From Pirellulaceae bacterium (GTDB lineage: Bacteria > Planctomycetota > Planctomycetia > Pirellulales > Pirellulaceae): 7,198 nucleotides of DNA. The stretch covers positions 1 to 7,198 of the forward strand of contig JADLDX010000901.1 in the NCBI GenBank assembly GCA_020846515.1, written 5' to 3'. Under the pieces are notes generated by a model. That model was not told the DNA's origin. It saw only the letters and a list, made by a program, of their open reading frames with translations, and searched no databases. Positions within the stretch are counted from its first letter, which is position 1. Each line of letters starts with the position of its first letter. Below are positions 1-6,639 of this stretch, one piece after another. Both the position numbers and the translations under genes were made by a program.

Positions 1-261
1 CTCAACCATCACTCAACGCTCTACCACGGTTACCATCACGCACCGCTTCGGCACTGGCCGCTCACACGCCTGACCGCCAGTGCTTTGTCCGAATCCATGG
101 TAAAGGGTCGTCAAGGGGGAAATCGCTAAGCGACGAGGCGAAACTGTGGTGGAAGCCTAGGAAAACATGCTCGAAGAATTTTTTTGCGATGGCATCCGCA
201 CGCGTTACTGATGACCAACCAGATCGACACTCACTCAATGCGAGCAACGTCAAAAAGACAT

Positions 262-315
262 GGGGACACAGACCATTGATCATTATGCTAGCAACAGATA
301 ATTGTGTGTGTCCCC
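262..315 (+). repeat. REPIN-like imperfect palindrome, copy 1
   Basis: Nine-base arms ggggacaca (262-270) and tgtgtcccc (307-315) are perfect reverse complements around a 36-base centre that carries CATT and GCTAGC. A related element lies in opposite orientation at 436-487. Terminal GGGGACA-type ends are typical of short palindromes mobilised by REP-associated tyrosine transposases (RAYTs); this link comes from general knowledge, as no RAYT gene is present in the window. Confidence 0.6.
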
Positions 316-342
316 ACGCGCGCCCATCCCCACGCGCGCCCA
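311..342. repeat. 16-bp perfect tandem duplication, GC-rich
   Basis: The unit tccccacgcgcgccca occurs twice with no gap (311-326 and 327-342), and a further partial gcgcgccc follows at 353-360. The duplication starts inside the right arm of the first palindrome, so it probably arose by slippage or imprecise repair at the edge of that element. Confidence 0.8.
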
Positions 343-435
343 GTGGATACATGCGCGCCCGGGGGCCCTATGCCTCCAGACTTTCCGCTCAATGGATAGC
401 CAGGAGTTTGCTAGCTTACATCGGCGACTTTATCC

Positions 436-487
436 GGACACACATACTGTGCCCTTAAGCTAGCAATGGACCATTGCCTGTGTCCCC
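436..487 (-). repeat. REPIN-like imperfect palindrome, copy 2 (inverted)
   Basis: Read on the minus strand this begins ggggacacag, contains CATT and GCTAGC at similar spacing, and ends tgtgtgtcc, matching copy 1 (262-315) at both ends and in the centre while the rest has diverged. Its own arms, ggacaca (436-442) and tgtgtcc (479-485), are reverse complements. Two diverged copies facing each other about 120 bp apart suggest an old repeat family rather than a recent duplication. Confidence 0.55.
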
Positions 488-519
488 GACGATCTATACA
501 TCGCCGTGAAGAACGAACT

Positions 520-1002
520 CTAAAAGAGTTCTTTGAGAGCCATCGAGAAGTCGATCCAGCGAAAGCGATCGCAAGTGGAGCTACCAGCCATCTCACAGGA
601 AATCCATTCTAGGATATCCGCATAAGACAAGACACAACGTGAATCGAAAGCCTCGGCGTAAGAAGTGAGTTGTATTGAGCGGATCACTTCCAAGCGTGCA
701 GGTGTCAGTTCGTCGATACGGGCCAAAGCAAAGGAATTGAAATCGTCTGAACAGCTCAGCTGTACAACCCAGCCAGCAAACTGGCCACTCTGCGGATGAC
801 TGACGCGAATGAATACCAAGTCGCCTTCAATGTTTTCCATCAGCCGCACAGCGCATTCTACACATTGGCGACTTGCCACGCCAAGTTGAACTGCTTCGAG
901 CCGCTCAGTCAAACCACTTAAGCTCGGTGCGTAGACGGCATCATCTATATCGACGTCTATTGCCAGTACAGACAGCCTAGAGTCCTGGACCGTATCGATC
1001 AT
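520..1002 (-). CDS. Hypothetical acidic protein, 160 residues
   Basis: I do not recognise this protein. It reads as a genuine gene: mixed, protein-like codon and residue use, a balanced spread of Leu, Val, Ile, Asp and Glu, and several Trp and Tyr. It is clearly acidic, with clusters such as DVDIDD near residues 16-21. It has six Cys (47, 50, 84, 123, 136, 144), of which 47 and 50 form a CxxC motif. No signal peptide or membrane helix is visible, so it is probably cytoplasmic. The ATG at 1002 is the first usable start; only a weak AAGG lies about ten bases upstream. The stop codon sits inside a 7-bp hairpin (515-521 paired with 525-531) with no T-run after it on the minus strand, so it is a doubtful terminator. 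It lies downstream of the Ala-rich gene on the same strand but 578 bp away, so an operon is unlikely. Confidence 0.7.
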   Translation of the reverse strand: MIDTVQDSRLSVLAIDVDIDDAVYAPSLSGLTERLEAVQLGVASRQCVECAVRLMENIEGDLVFIRVSHPQSGQFAGWVVQLSCSDDFNSFALARIDELTPARLEVIRSIQLTSYAEAFDSRCVLSYADILEWISCEMAGSSTCDRFRWIDFSMALKELF

Positions 1003-1580
1003 AATAATGACCTTGGCTAAATAAGTTGAGTTGTTATCAAAGACACTGTCATCCTTACAAACGATTGTGAAAAGTTAATCGCATCATTGATAAATAAACT
1101 GTGAAGAGAAGTGGGAAATGGCTTCGGTAAGCTCTCTTCCATCGCAAACGCATCGCCGCTGAAACGAAAGAGAAGTGCCACCGGCATCAGAATGGCGGCT
1201 GATGGCCGATGGCACTTGCTGCTCTGGTCGCAAGTCAGATTCAATTTGTGGCTGTGTCTGACGACCGAACTCGATGCGTAAAATTGTACGAGCGAATGCG
1301 TAGATTCATAAGCAATCTGCGCGAAGAATCTGTGTGGATTGGTTTTAGACAATCGCGAGCCACACTTGGCATTTCACGGAATCCGTGTCTAACCTACACA
1401 CGATCTTCACGATTCCAGGCATGTCTACACGTCCGATTCAGGATTAAGGCACATAAAATTCAAAGTGAAAAGGCAGAAGTGGTCCAAGGACAAGCTGGTA
1501 CCGACCAAGCCCGAGCATGCTCCGTAGGGTTGTCCCACGAAAATTGAGCGTGGTTGCAGGTTCAATGACAGACTGGCGCC
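1003..1580. other. Intergenic region, no supported gene
   Basis: Between the two minus-strand genes I see no supported gene. Overlapping open frames on both strands (minus 1017-1352, plus 1209-1547) give Ser-, His- and Arg-rich peptides without domain character and cross the hairpin at 1175-1215. The region probably holds the 3' untranslated part of the Ala-rich gene, that hairpin, and the promoter of the 160-residue gene, which I could not pin down. Confidence 0.5.
1160..1215 (-). terminator. Long hairpin with T-rich tail (minus strand)
   Basis: The arms at 1175-1190 and 1199-1215 form 15 Watson-Crick pairs plus one more position, with one bulged base and an 8-base loop. The odd position is a stable G-U wobble in minus-strand RNA but a C-A mismatch in plus-strand RNA, which favours function on the minus strand. 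On that strand the stem is followed directly by ttctctttcgttt (1174-1162), as in an intrinsic terminator. It lies 366 bases past the stop of the Ala-rich gene and upstream of the 160-residue gene, so it could end a long 3' UTR, attenuate read-through, or be a dispersed palindromic repeat. Confidence 0.5.
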
Positions 1581-2711
1581 TTAGAACTTCAGCCCGCAGG
1601 TTGCGCAGGGCGAATTGGCGAACATGGACGCTCCCGTCGAAAGTGCCTTCAAGTCAGCAGCCAGCGACAAAGTGGTTGCCATGGGCGACAAGTTTGGAAT
1701 CACACCGAGGTTCAGTTGACCGGCCGCTGATAAGACGGCGCTAGCATTCATCGACGCTGCCGCTTGGGCCGCCAGGTTAAGGGCTGCAGAGGCTGAAGCT
1801 TGCACACGGGCGTTGGCCGTCGCTGTGCCGCTGATCATGGCGGTCAGGTTTGCTTGAGCCATCATCAACTTTTGTTGCAACGCCGCCGGTGCCCCTGGAC
1901 TGAGCAGATTTAATCCTAACGCCGCGGCCGTCTGGGCCAACCCGCTAACCTTGGCCGCAACTTGAGCCAACGTGGCGGCTGGCAGTGCGACCGGAGGCAA
2001 TCCAGCAGCCAGACGTAGCGAAGCATTGAGCGATGCGGATCCCAGCGGCAAGGGGAATCCCAAAGCCATCGCCGCAGCTTGAACACGCATGGCCAACATC
2101 GTATTGGCACTAAGCGCAGCATTGGCACTCGCCCGAAGACTGGCGGATGCGGTTGCTGTTGCATTGGCGGCCGCTGTCGCCACCGCGTTGGCCTGGGCCG
2201 AGGCGGCAGCCGTCACTGATGGCAGCTGAAAGGCCGCACCGGGAAGGGCCAAGTCTACACCAGTCATGGCTTTGATATTCATCAAGGCCGACATTGCCAC
2301 TTGCAATTTTTCAATGGCAGCTGCCATCGGCTGCAAAGCCGCGTTCAAGGCGTTCAATACGCCGGGCAACTGTTGATTGCTGGAGGCAATCATGGCACTT
2401 AGACGCGCCGTCGCCGTCGGCGACAGGCCTCCAAGTATTAAGTCGCGGTGTAGCCCAGCCAAAGCTTCCAATCGCGCCATCGCACTTGCCGACAACGAGG
2501 CATTCATCGAGGCACTAGCTGAGGCCGTCGCTGCTGCGCTAGCGGAGGCATGGGCCGCTGCGCTGATCCGCGCACAGACCTGTGGGGCCAGTTTGGCCAC
2601 AGCATTCAGAGGACTCGCCGCATGATTCAAGACCTGGGCCAAAGCGGCCAATGGCATGTTGCGCATCTGTGCCGACAAAGCAGACAATTGTTTCGGACAC
2701 ATGCAACTCAT
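1581..2711 (-). CDS. Alanine-rich low-complexity protein, 376 residues
   Basis: Unrecognised family. About 30% of residues are Ala, with much Ser, Leu, Met, Asn and Thr, no Trp or Tyr, and only five acidic against about 17 basic residues, so it is basic. Ala/Ser/Thr/Asn stretches likely to be helical lie near residues 50-80, 168-220 and 297-333. They are separated by short Leu/Pro/Gly turns (GGLSP about 94, LALPG about 154, PLPLG about 220, LLSPG about 269, NLSP about 340), suggesting a repeated helical module of roughly 50-70 residues. Cys sit mainly at the ends: CMC at residues 3-5 and CATCG just before the C-terminus, with one more near 46. There is no clear signal peptide or long hydrophobic membrane helix. 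I choose ATG 2711 because GGGAG lies six bases before it; the in-frame TTG at 2717 directly abuts that site and is a poor start. A structural or surface-layer role is possible but is only a guess. It diverges from the kinase gene. Confidence 0.72.
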   Translation of the reverse strand: MSCMCPKQLSALSAQMRNMPLAALAQVLNHAASPLNAVAKLAPQVCARISAAAHASASAAATASASASMNASLSASAMARLEALAGLHRDLILGGLSPTATARLSAMIASSNQQLPGVLNALNAALQPMAAAIEKLQVAMSALMNIKAMTGVDLALPGAAFQLPSVTAAASAQANAVATAAANATATASASLRASANAALSANTMLAMRVQAAAMALGFPLPLGSASLNASLRLAAGLPPVALPAATLAQVAAKVSGLAQTAAALGLNLLSPGAPAALQQKLMMAQANLTAMISGTATANARVQASASAALNLAAQAAASMNASAVLSAAGQLNLGVIPNLSPMATTLSLAADLKALSTGASMFANSPCATCGLKF

Positions 2712-2717
2712 CGCCAA

Positions 2718-2722
2718 CTCCC
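2718..2722 (-). promoter_or_regulatory. Ribosome binding site setting the ATG 2711 start
   Basis: GGGAG on the minus strand is followed by six bases (ttggcg) and then ATG at 2711. This spacing suits the ATG and rules against the overlapping TTG at 2717, which would leave no spacer. Confidence 0.6.
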
Positions 2723-2928
2723 ATTCGCTAAAACTTCCAGCCCCCTCGCGCCACGGCTCGCAACTTTACACGATTGCTGGTGGCCATCCTAAGGTGCAGA
2801 TAGGTTAACCGCAATGTTGTGCCGGAAAACACCGTTTCACGAATTTTCGGGACGCTAATGCGATGGTCACGAATGTCGCTGAGAATAGGCGAGGCTGAAT
2901 ACGTGGAAAGACCTAACCCGAGAACTAC

Positions 2929-2940
2929 TTGATGCATCAA
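2929..2940. promoter_or_regulatory. Perfect 12-bp palindrome, candidate operator
   Basis: ttgatgcatcaa is its own reverse complement and lies near the middle of the divergent intergenic region, about 220 bp from one start and 240 bp from the other. Symmetric sites of this size often bind dimeric regulators. No second copy or known factor supports this, so it remains a weak candidate. Confidence 0.25.
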
Positions 2941-3174
2941 CTAAACTACCCCAACCGCGAGGGTGTCCAACACCGGTGCTGCCACTTTGGTGAGCTTCCC
3001 CCTAGCGAACCGAACAACTCCCCGGATCCCAACCGCACTGCCACCCACTACCTCAAGGTCCCCCAAGCCCCGCATACGCTAGCGTCAGCCAAACCATATA
3101 GCACGCATCAGCCTGGCGGTATCCTATCGGTGCCGCGGCATTGAGCGGCTACAATACTATCCCAACGAAGTGCC

Positions 3175-3200
3175 AACATGCCATGCAAACATGCCATGAG
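3175..3200 (+). repeat. 13-bp tandem duplication at the kinase start
   Basis: aacatgccatg occurs at 3175-3185 and again at 3188-3198, a period of 13 bases. It places four ATGs (3178, 3183, 3191, 3196) across all three frames within 21 bases; only 3183 opens the kinase frame. The others lead to short frames, of 14 codons from 3178 and 2 codons from 3191. Confidence 0.7.
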
Positions 3201-6200
3201 GATCGAGAATTCACATCCCTAAATTTGGGTACAAGTGCCGCTTTGGATGCCTGTATCGAGACCGAGAAACTAATAGCCTATTCGAGGCACCAGTTAAACG
3301 CTCCCAGCGTCAAGGATATCGAAAAGCATCTTGATCGCTGCGACCGCTGCTGCTCAGCACTCGGGGAAATCGTCTGCGCCGACGAGTCGAGGGCGTGCGA
3401 CACGGCTCAATTCGTCCAGAGCGATAAGCGGCCCTTAGCCATGAGTACCGTGACCGATTTGCCAGCCTATAGACTATGGTCTCAGCTCTCTGGCTCGCAA
3501 TCATCCGGCGATCAATCATCCGAGAATCCACGGTCCGGAACTCGCGTGGAATCAGTTGAACTTCCAGCCAAGATTGGTCGTTACCGAATCGAGAGCCTAC
3601 TTGGTTCAGGCGGCTTTGGGCGTGTTTACCTGGCCATGGATGAGCAACTCGATCGGCAGGTCGCCATTAAGGTTCCTCACGCCAAGGTGGCCGCTACTGA
3701 AGAATTGATTGTGCTGATTCAATCAGAAGCCAAGACGGTTGCAAGTCTGGATCACCCGAATATCGTTCCTATCTATGACGTCGGCAGTACGGAACAATTT
3801 CCCGTCTACCTGGTTGCCAAGCTCATTCATGGTCAGAATCTTGCCCGCCTTAGCTTGAAGTGCAGCTGTCCGGCCGAAGCCGTCGGTTGGACGATTCAAA
3901 TCGCAGATGCGTTGGCCTATGCCCATGATAAAAGCGTCGTTCATCGAGATGTCAAACCACACAATATTCTCATTGATGGCAACCGTAACGCGTGCCTGAC
4001 AGATTTTGGCCTGGCGCAACGTGGCACTGATAAGCGGTCGATGAACCTTCACGCCGGAACGCCGGCGTATATGAGTCCTGAGCAGCGTGAGGCACGACCG
4101 TCAATCGATTCTCGCACCGACATTTATTCCTTGGGCTGCGTGCTCGTCGAGCTCTTGCTAGACGTATATGACATCCACCACCCAAGGGACCTGGCCAACG
4201 CACTATCGAAGCTGCGGGCGATCGTTCCCGCGGAACTCGTTTCAATCTGCGAGCGTGCCACGGCGGAAAAGACAGAGGATCGATTCCAACACGCGGCAGA
4301 AATGGCACAAAGTCTACGACAATACAGTGTCCTACAAGGCTGGACTAACCCACCAACCACTCTCCCCGCCCCTCTGACCCAAGCAACCAAGACAACACAG
4401 ATAATTTCAGCCAGCCCAGCTGTGCAGGTTGAGCAGCGTAAGCGATCTGGTCCATTGGCAAGTTGGCGTCCTTGGTTGATCCTGGGTGCGTTGGCCGCCA
4501 TCGCAGGCTTGGGAGCCCATTACTGGCAAAACAATAAACACCAACAAAGCGAAAAGTCCGAACTGGACGCTTATTTATCGGCTCCGCCACATGAAATTAG
4601 CTCCAGGCTGATTGGTCTTCGAAATCCGAGTACCTTGGTGCTTGATCGGCTGAATGCTGCCAGCCTTTCCAACAACAACTCTATTCGCTTACGAGCTCAG
4701 TTGGCATTGTTAGGCCAACGACCTGGGTTGCTTGAAGCTGTTGCCCAGGCGATGTGTGATGCACCGGTCGAGTTGGCAGCGGTCATAGCTCAAGAACTCG
4801 CACCGCACGGGCAACGCATCAGGGACATGTTGTTGAATGAACTACGCGATGAAACACAGACGCTATGCAGGCGTCTAAATGCGTCCAGTTTTCTAGCGCA
4901 ATATCTCACAACTGACCCGATGTGGAACGATCCCGAACTGGTGGATTGCGTGGTCCGATTACTTCTCCAAGACGACTTGAGCAATCTGCCGGCCCACGCA
5001 GATGCTCATCGTCAACAGAAGACACGTCTGGTCGCGCATCTCAAGGCTCGCGTTGTGCGTGAAGAAGATCGAAGTACTGCCAGTCTGATTCGTGTGTACG
5101 AAGTCTGGAACGCGATTGCTGAAGAGGATTGCCTGGACTACCTGGTTGAGTGTCCAGTAGAGATGGCTGATCGAGCCATTGATCGGCTGAAAGGAAACCC
5201 CAAAGCCATGGATGCTTTGCGGGAAGTGCTGCACACGCTGCCCGAACAGCCTGACCATCCCGGCTCGGCTGCAGTTCATCGTAGACGCTTTATGGCGGCA
5301 TACGCTTTGCACCGGTTGGGATCGACCGATGAATTCTGGCAGTTGTGGCGCCATTCACCGTATCCTGATTTGACGACAGTATCCACGTTTGCGGTAGCAG
5401 ACTCACCAGTTACTCTGTCCATGATTGCCGATCGTCTAGTGGAGCGCGATCTATTGGAGCCCGTTTTGGAAGCGCCATCGACAGTTGATGATCAACTGTT
5501 CTCAGCCAGACTTTCCGAGAGACGGCAGCTCCTGCATGCCTTCTTTCGCTCAGTGCGATGGCAGTCCATTGATAAACACAGATTGGACAAGATCTTCGCG
5601 AAGCTACGTAAGCTGATCGTCCATGAGGCAGATGCCGGCATGCAAGCTCATGTGTATTGGATGCTAAAAGGCGCTACGCGATCCAAGCGTTGGCACTTAG
5701 AAGAATGGTTTCCTAAAGATGAGGTCCGAGCCTCAAACAGCAAACGATCTTGGTCACTGAACAGCCTGGACATGACGATGGTGCATATTTCCAGTGCACC
5801 GGACATTGGCCACAACTATTGTTTGAGCCAGCGTGAAATCGAAGTCCGCCTCTTCGAACAGTTTTTGCAGGATAACCAATTGCGTTCGCAGCCTGTAAGT
5901 ATTGATGACTATGACCCAATACGATTTAAGCCCCAGGTAGAAGTTTCATGGTATGACTGCGCGGCCTTCTGCAACTGGCTCAGCCGTCGTGAAGGCTTAG
6001 AGGAGTGCTACCAGCCCAACGCGGACGGCCAATTTGCGGCAGGCATGCGCATCAAGCCCGATTGGGCGAAGTTGAACGGCTATCGATTGCCGACCAGTGC
6101 CGAATGGGTATATGGCTGTCGAGCTGGCGCCAAGACTTTGTATTCGTCAGGCGATCTGGAGAGGTACATTTTTGGTTATGGATGGTCTAAGGATTCGACC

Positions 6201-6458
6201 AAAGAATTGGTTCCGACGGGACATCTACCTCCCAATGCTCTGGGTCTATTTGATATGCATGGTAACGCTAGCGAATGGGTGCTCGATGATTCATCTGCAC
6301 CGGAGCCGACCATGATTGTCGATTCAATCAAGCGGATTTGCCGTGGCGGCGATTTCCAATCTTCACTGCGCGATGCTGCCTGCGATAGAATCAAAGCCCG
6401 ACCGGCCGTAGCACGCGAGGCCAACTTGGGCTTCCGCATCGCCCGGACGCTACCGTAG
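3183..6458 (+). CDS. Zinc finger / Ser-Thr kinase / FGE-like fusion
   Basis: A probable membrane-spanning signalling kinase that phosphorylates Ser/Thr on unknown proteins. Residues are counted from ATG 3183 (1091 in all). A zf-HC2-like anti-sigma zinc finger spans about 20-60 (Cys24, His49, Cys53, Cys56). The Hanks-type kinase, about 131-385, looks active: glycine loop GSGGFGRV (141-148), Lys163, Glu182, HRDVKPHN with Asp256 and Asn261, DFG at 274-276, SPE at 298-300, Asp313 and Arg367. One transmembrane helix lies at about 430-448. Then comes a long helical-repeat region (about 465-860, with RHSPYPDL at 723), and finally an FGE/SUMF1-like domain (about 861-1089; RLPTSAEW at 968, GNASEW at 1027, RGGDF at 1054, NLGFRI at 1081). 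The Cys pair of true FGE is not at the expected places, so this domain is probably non-catalytic. The segment after the membrane helix should be extracytoplasmic. The start is uncertain: a TTG at 3141 would add 14 residues, and neither start has a good ribosome site. Confidence 0.93.
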   Translation: MQTCHEDREFTSLNLGTSAALDACIETEKLIAYSRHQLNAPSVKDIEKHLDRCDRCCSALGEIVCADESRACDTAQFVQSDKRPLAMSTVTDLPAYRLWSQLSGSQSSGDQSSENPRSGTRVESVELPAKIGRYRIESLLGSGGFGRVYLAMDEQLDRQVAIKVPHAKVAATEELIVLIQSEAKTVASLDHPNIVPIYDVGSTEQFPVYLVAKLIHGQNLARLSLKCSCPAEAVGWTIQIADALAYAHDKSVVHRDVKPHNILIDGNRNACLTDFGLAQRGTDKRSMNLHAGTPAYMSPEQREARPSIDSRTDIYSLGCVLVELLLDVYDIHHPRDLANALSKLRAIVPAELVSICERATAEKTEDRFQHAAEMAQSLRQYSVLQGWTNPPTTLPAPLTQATKTTQIISASPAVQVEQRKRSGPLASWRPWLILGALAAIAGLGAHYWQNNKHQQSEKSELDAYLSAPPHEISSRLIGLRNPSTLVLDRLNAASLSNNNSIRLRAQLALLGQRPGLLEAVAQAMCDAPVELAAVIAQELAPHGQRIRDMLLNELRDETQTLCRRLNASSFLAQYLTTDPMWNDPELVDCVVRLLLQDDLSNLPAHADAHRQQKTRLVAHLKARVVREEDRSTASLIRVYEVWNAIAEEDCLDYLVECPVEMADRAIDRLKGNPKAMDALREVLHTLPEQPDHPGSAAVHRRRFMAAYALHRLGSTDEFWQLWRHSPYPDLTTVSTFAVADSPVTLSMIADRLVERDLLEPVLEAPSTVDDQLFSARLSERRQLLHAFFRSVRWQSIDKHRLDKIFAKLRKLIVHEADAGMQAHVYWMLKGATRSKRWHLEEWFPKDEVRASNSKRSWSLNSLDMTMVHISSAPDIGHNYCLSQREIEVRLFEQFLQDNQLRSQPVSIDDYDPIRFKPQVEVSWYDCAAFCNWLSRREGLEECYQPNADGQFAAGMRIKPDWAKLNGYRLPTSAEWVYGCRAGAKTLYSSGDLERYIFGYGWSKDSTKELVPTGHLPPNALGLFDMHGNASEWVLDDSSAPEPTMIVDSIKRICRGGDFQSSLRDAACDRIKARPAVAREANLGFRIARTLP

Positions 6459-6491
6459 CCCCCGGCACTTCGTGACGGGGCACTTCTTTTT
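6459..6491 (+). terminator. Intrinsic terminator of the kinase gene, built from a repeat
   Basis: ccccggcac (6460-6468) pairs with gtgacgggg (6472-6480) around a TTC loop, with one mismatch, and is followed by a T-rich run (acttcttttt, 6482-6491). This is a classical rho-independent layout directly after the stop codon. The hairpin is one half of the dyad repeat found twice downstream, and the stop TAG (6456-6458) forms the first three bases of that repeat half. Confidence 0.65.
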
Positions 6492-6520
6492 GTTACGCAA
6501 GTTGATGCCTAAGCATCACC

Positions 6521-6573
6521 GACGAGTCGCGGAGCGATTCGTCTACATGTAGTCCCGGCACTCCGTGACGGGG
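6521..6573 (+). repeat. 53-bp double-hairpin repeat, copy 1
   Basis: Two palindromes in series. The first, gacgagtcgc (6521-6530) and gcgattcgtc (6534-6543) around GGA, pairs over 10 bp with one G-U wobble. The second, TAG plus tcccggcac (6553-6561) and gtgacgggg (6565-6573) around a 3-base loop, pairs over most of 9 bp. The joining bases are tacatg. It matches copy 2 at 50 of 53 positions. No coding potential. Confidence 0.85.
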
Positions 6574-6596
6574 TTCGTTAGTTGGGGCAGTTCTTT

Positions 6597-6639
6597 ACAG
6601 AAGAGTAAGAATAATTGACGAGTCGCGGAGCGATTCGTC
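6597..6639 (-). terminator. Possible terminator of the membrane-protein gene
   Basis: On the minus strand, the first hairpin of repeat copy 2 (6639-6617, 10-bp stem with one mismatch, TCC loop) is followed by aattattcttactcttct, a T-rich though interrupted tail. It lies about 85 bases past the stop at 6723. The tail is less clean than that of the kinase terminator, so this is tentative. Confidence 0.35.

Larger units (their letters stand above)
1..519. other. Gene-poor region with palindromic repeats
   Basis: I see no gene I can support here. A plus-strand frame stays open from base 3 to a stop ending at 458, but it has no start before the ATG at 189, its predicted protein is rich in Arg, Pro, His and Ser, and it runs straight through both palindromic repeats, so it looks like chance openness. 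Another plus frame is open from the window edge to a TGA at 71-73 and could be the last residues of a gene lying to the left (ending GTGRSHA), but 23 codons are too few to judge. The second half of the region holds the REPIN-like palindromes and the tandem duplication listed separately. Confidence 0.5.
2712..3182. other. Divergent intergenic region
   Basis: This stretch separates the Ala-rich gene (-) from the kinase gene (+) and should carry both promoters. A weak sigma-70-like match reads leftward: TTGCGG (2814-2809), a 17-base spacer, then TAGGAT (2791-2786), about 75 bases before ATG 2711. For the kinase I find no convincing promoter; TACAAT at 3149-3154 lacks a partner. A minus-strand frame of about 70 codons (2728-2940, TTG or ATG start) ends 16 bases before ATG 2711 and could be a small leader gene, but it has no homology I know and no good ribosome site. 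A C-rich plus-strand stretch spans about 2941-3075. Confidence 0.4.

Noticed and set aside
62..352. Minus-strand 96-codon frame
   Set aside because: It overlaps the other open frame and REPIN-like copy 1, has no ribosome site, and gives an unremarkable peptide.
3..458. Plus-strand frame open for about 150 codons from the window edge
   Set aside because: Its only internal ATG is at 189, the peptide lacks domain character, and it reads through both palindromic repeats and the tandem duplication; chance openness is more likely.
1017..1352. Minus-strand 111-codon frame just upstream of the 160-residue gene
   Set aside because: Tandem position is suggestive, but the peptide is Ser/His-rich without domains and the frame spans the terminator-like hairpin at 1175-1215.
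1209..1547. Plus-strand 112-codon frame
   Set aside because: It overlaps the preceding frame and the hairpin arm, and its Arg/Ser-rich peptide has no recognisable features.
1916..2625. Long frames on both strands inside the Ala-rich gene
   Set aside because: Shadows produced by the GC-rich, repetitive alanine codons of the real minus-strand gene.
2728..2940. Minus-strand frame of about 70 codons ending 16 bases before the Ala-rich gene
   Set aside because: Codon use is plausible, but there is no good ribosome site or known homologue, and the weak promoter candidate lies inside it. Kept only as a possibility in the intergenic entry.
2929..3144. Plus-strand 71-codon frame ahead of the kinase
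   Set aside because: Pro/His/Asn-rich peptide from a C-rich stretch, no ribosome site; not a sigma factor or other expected partner.
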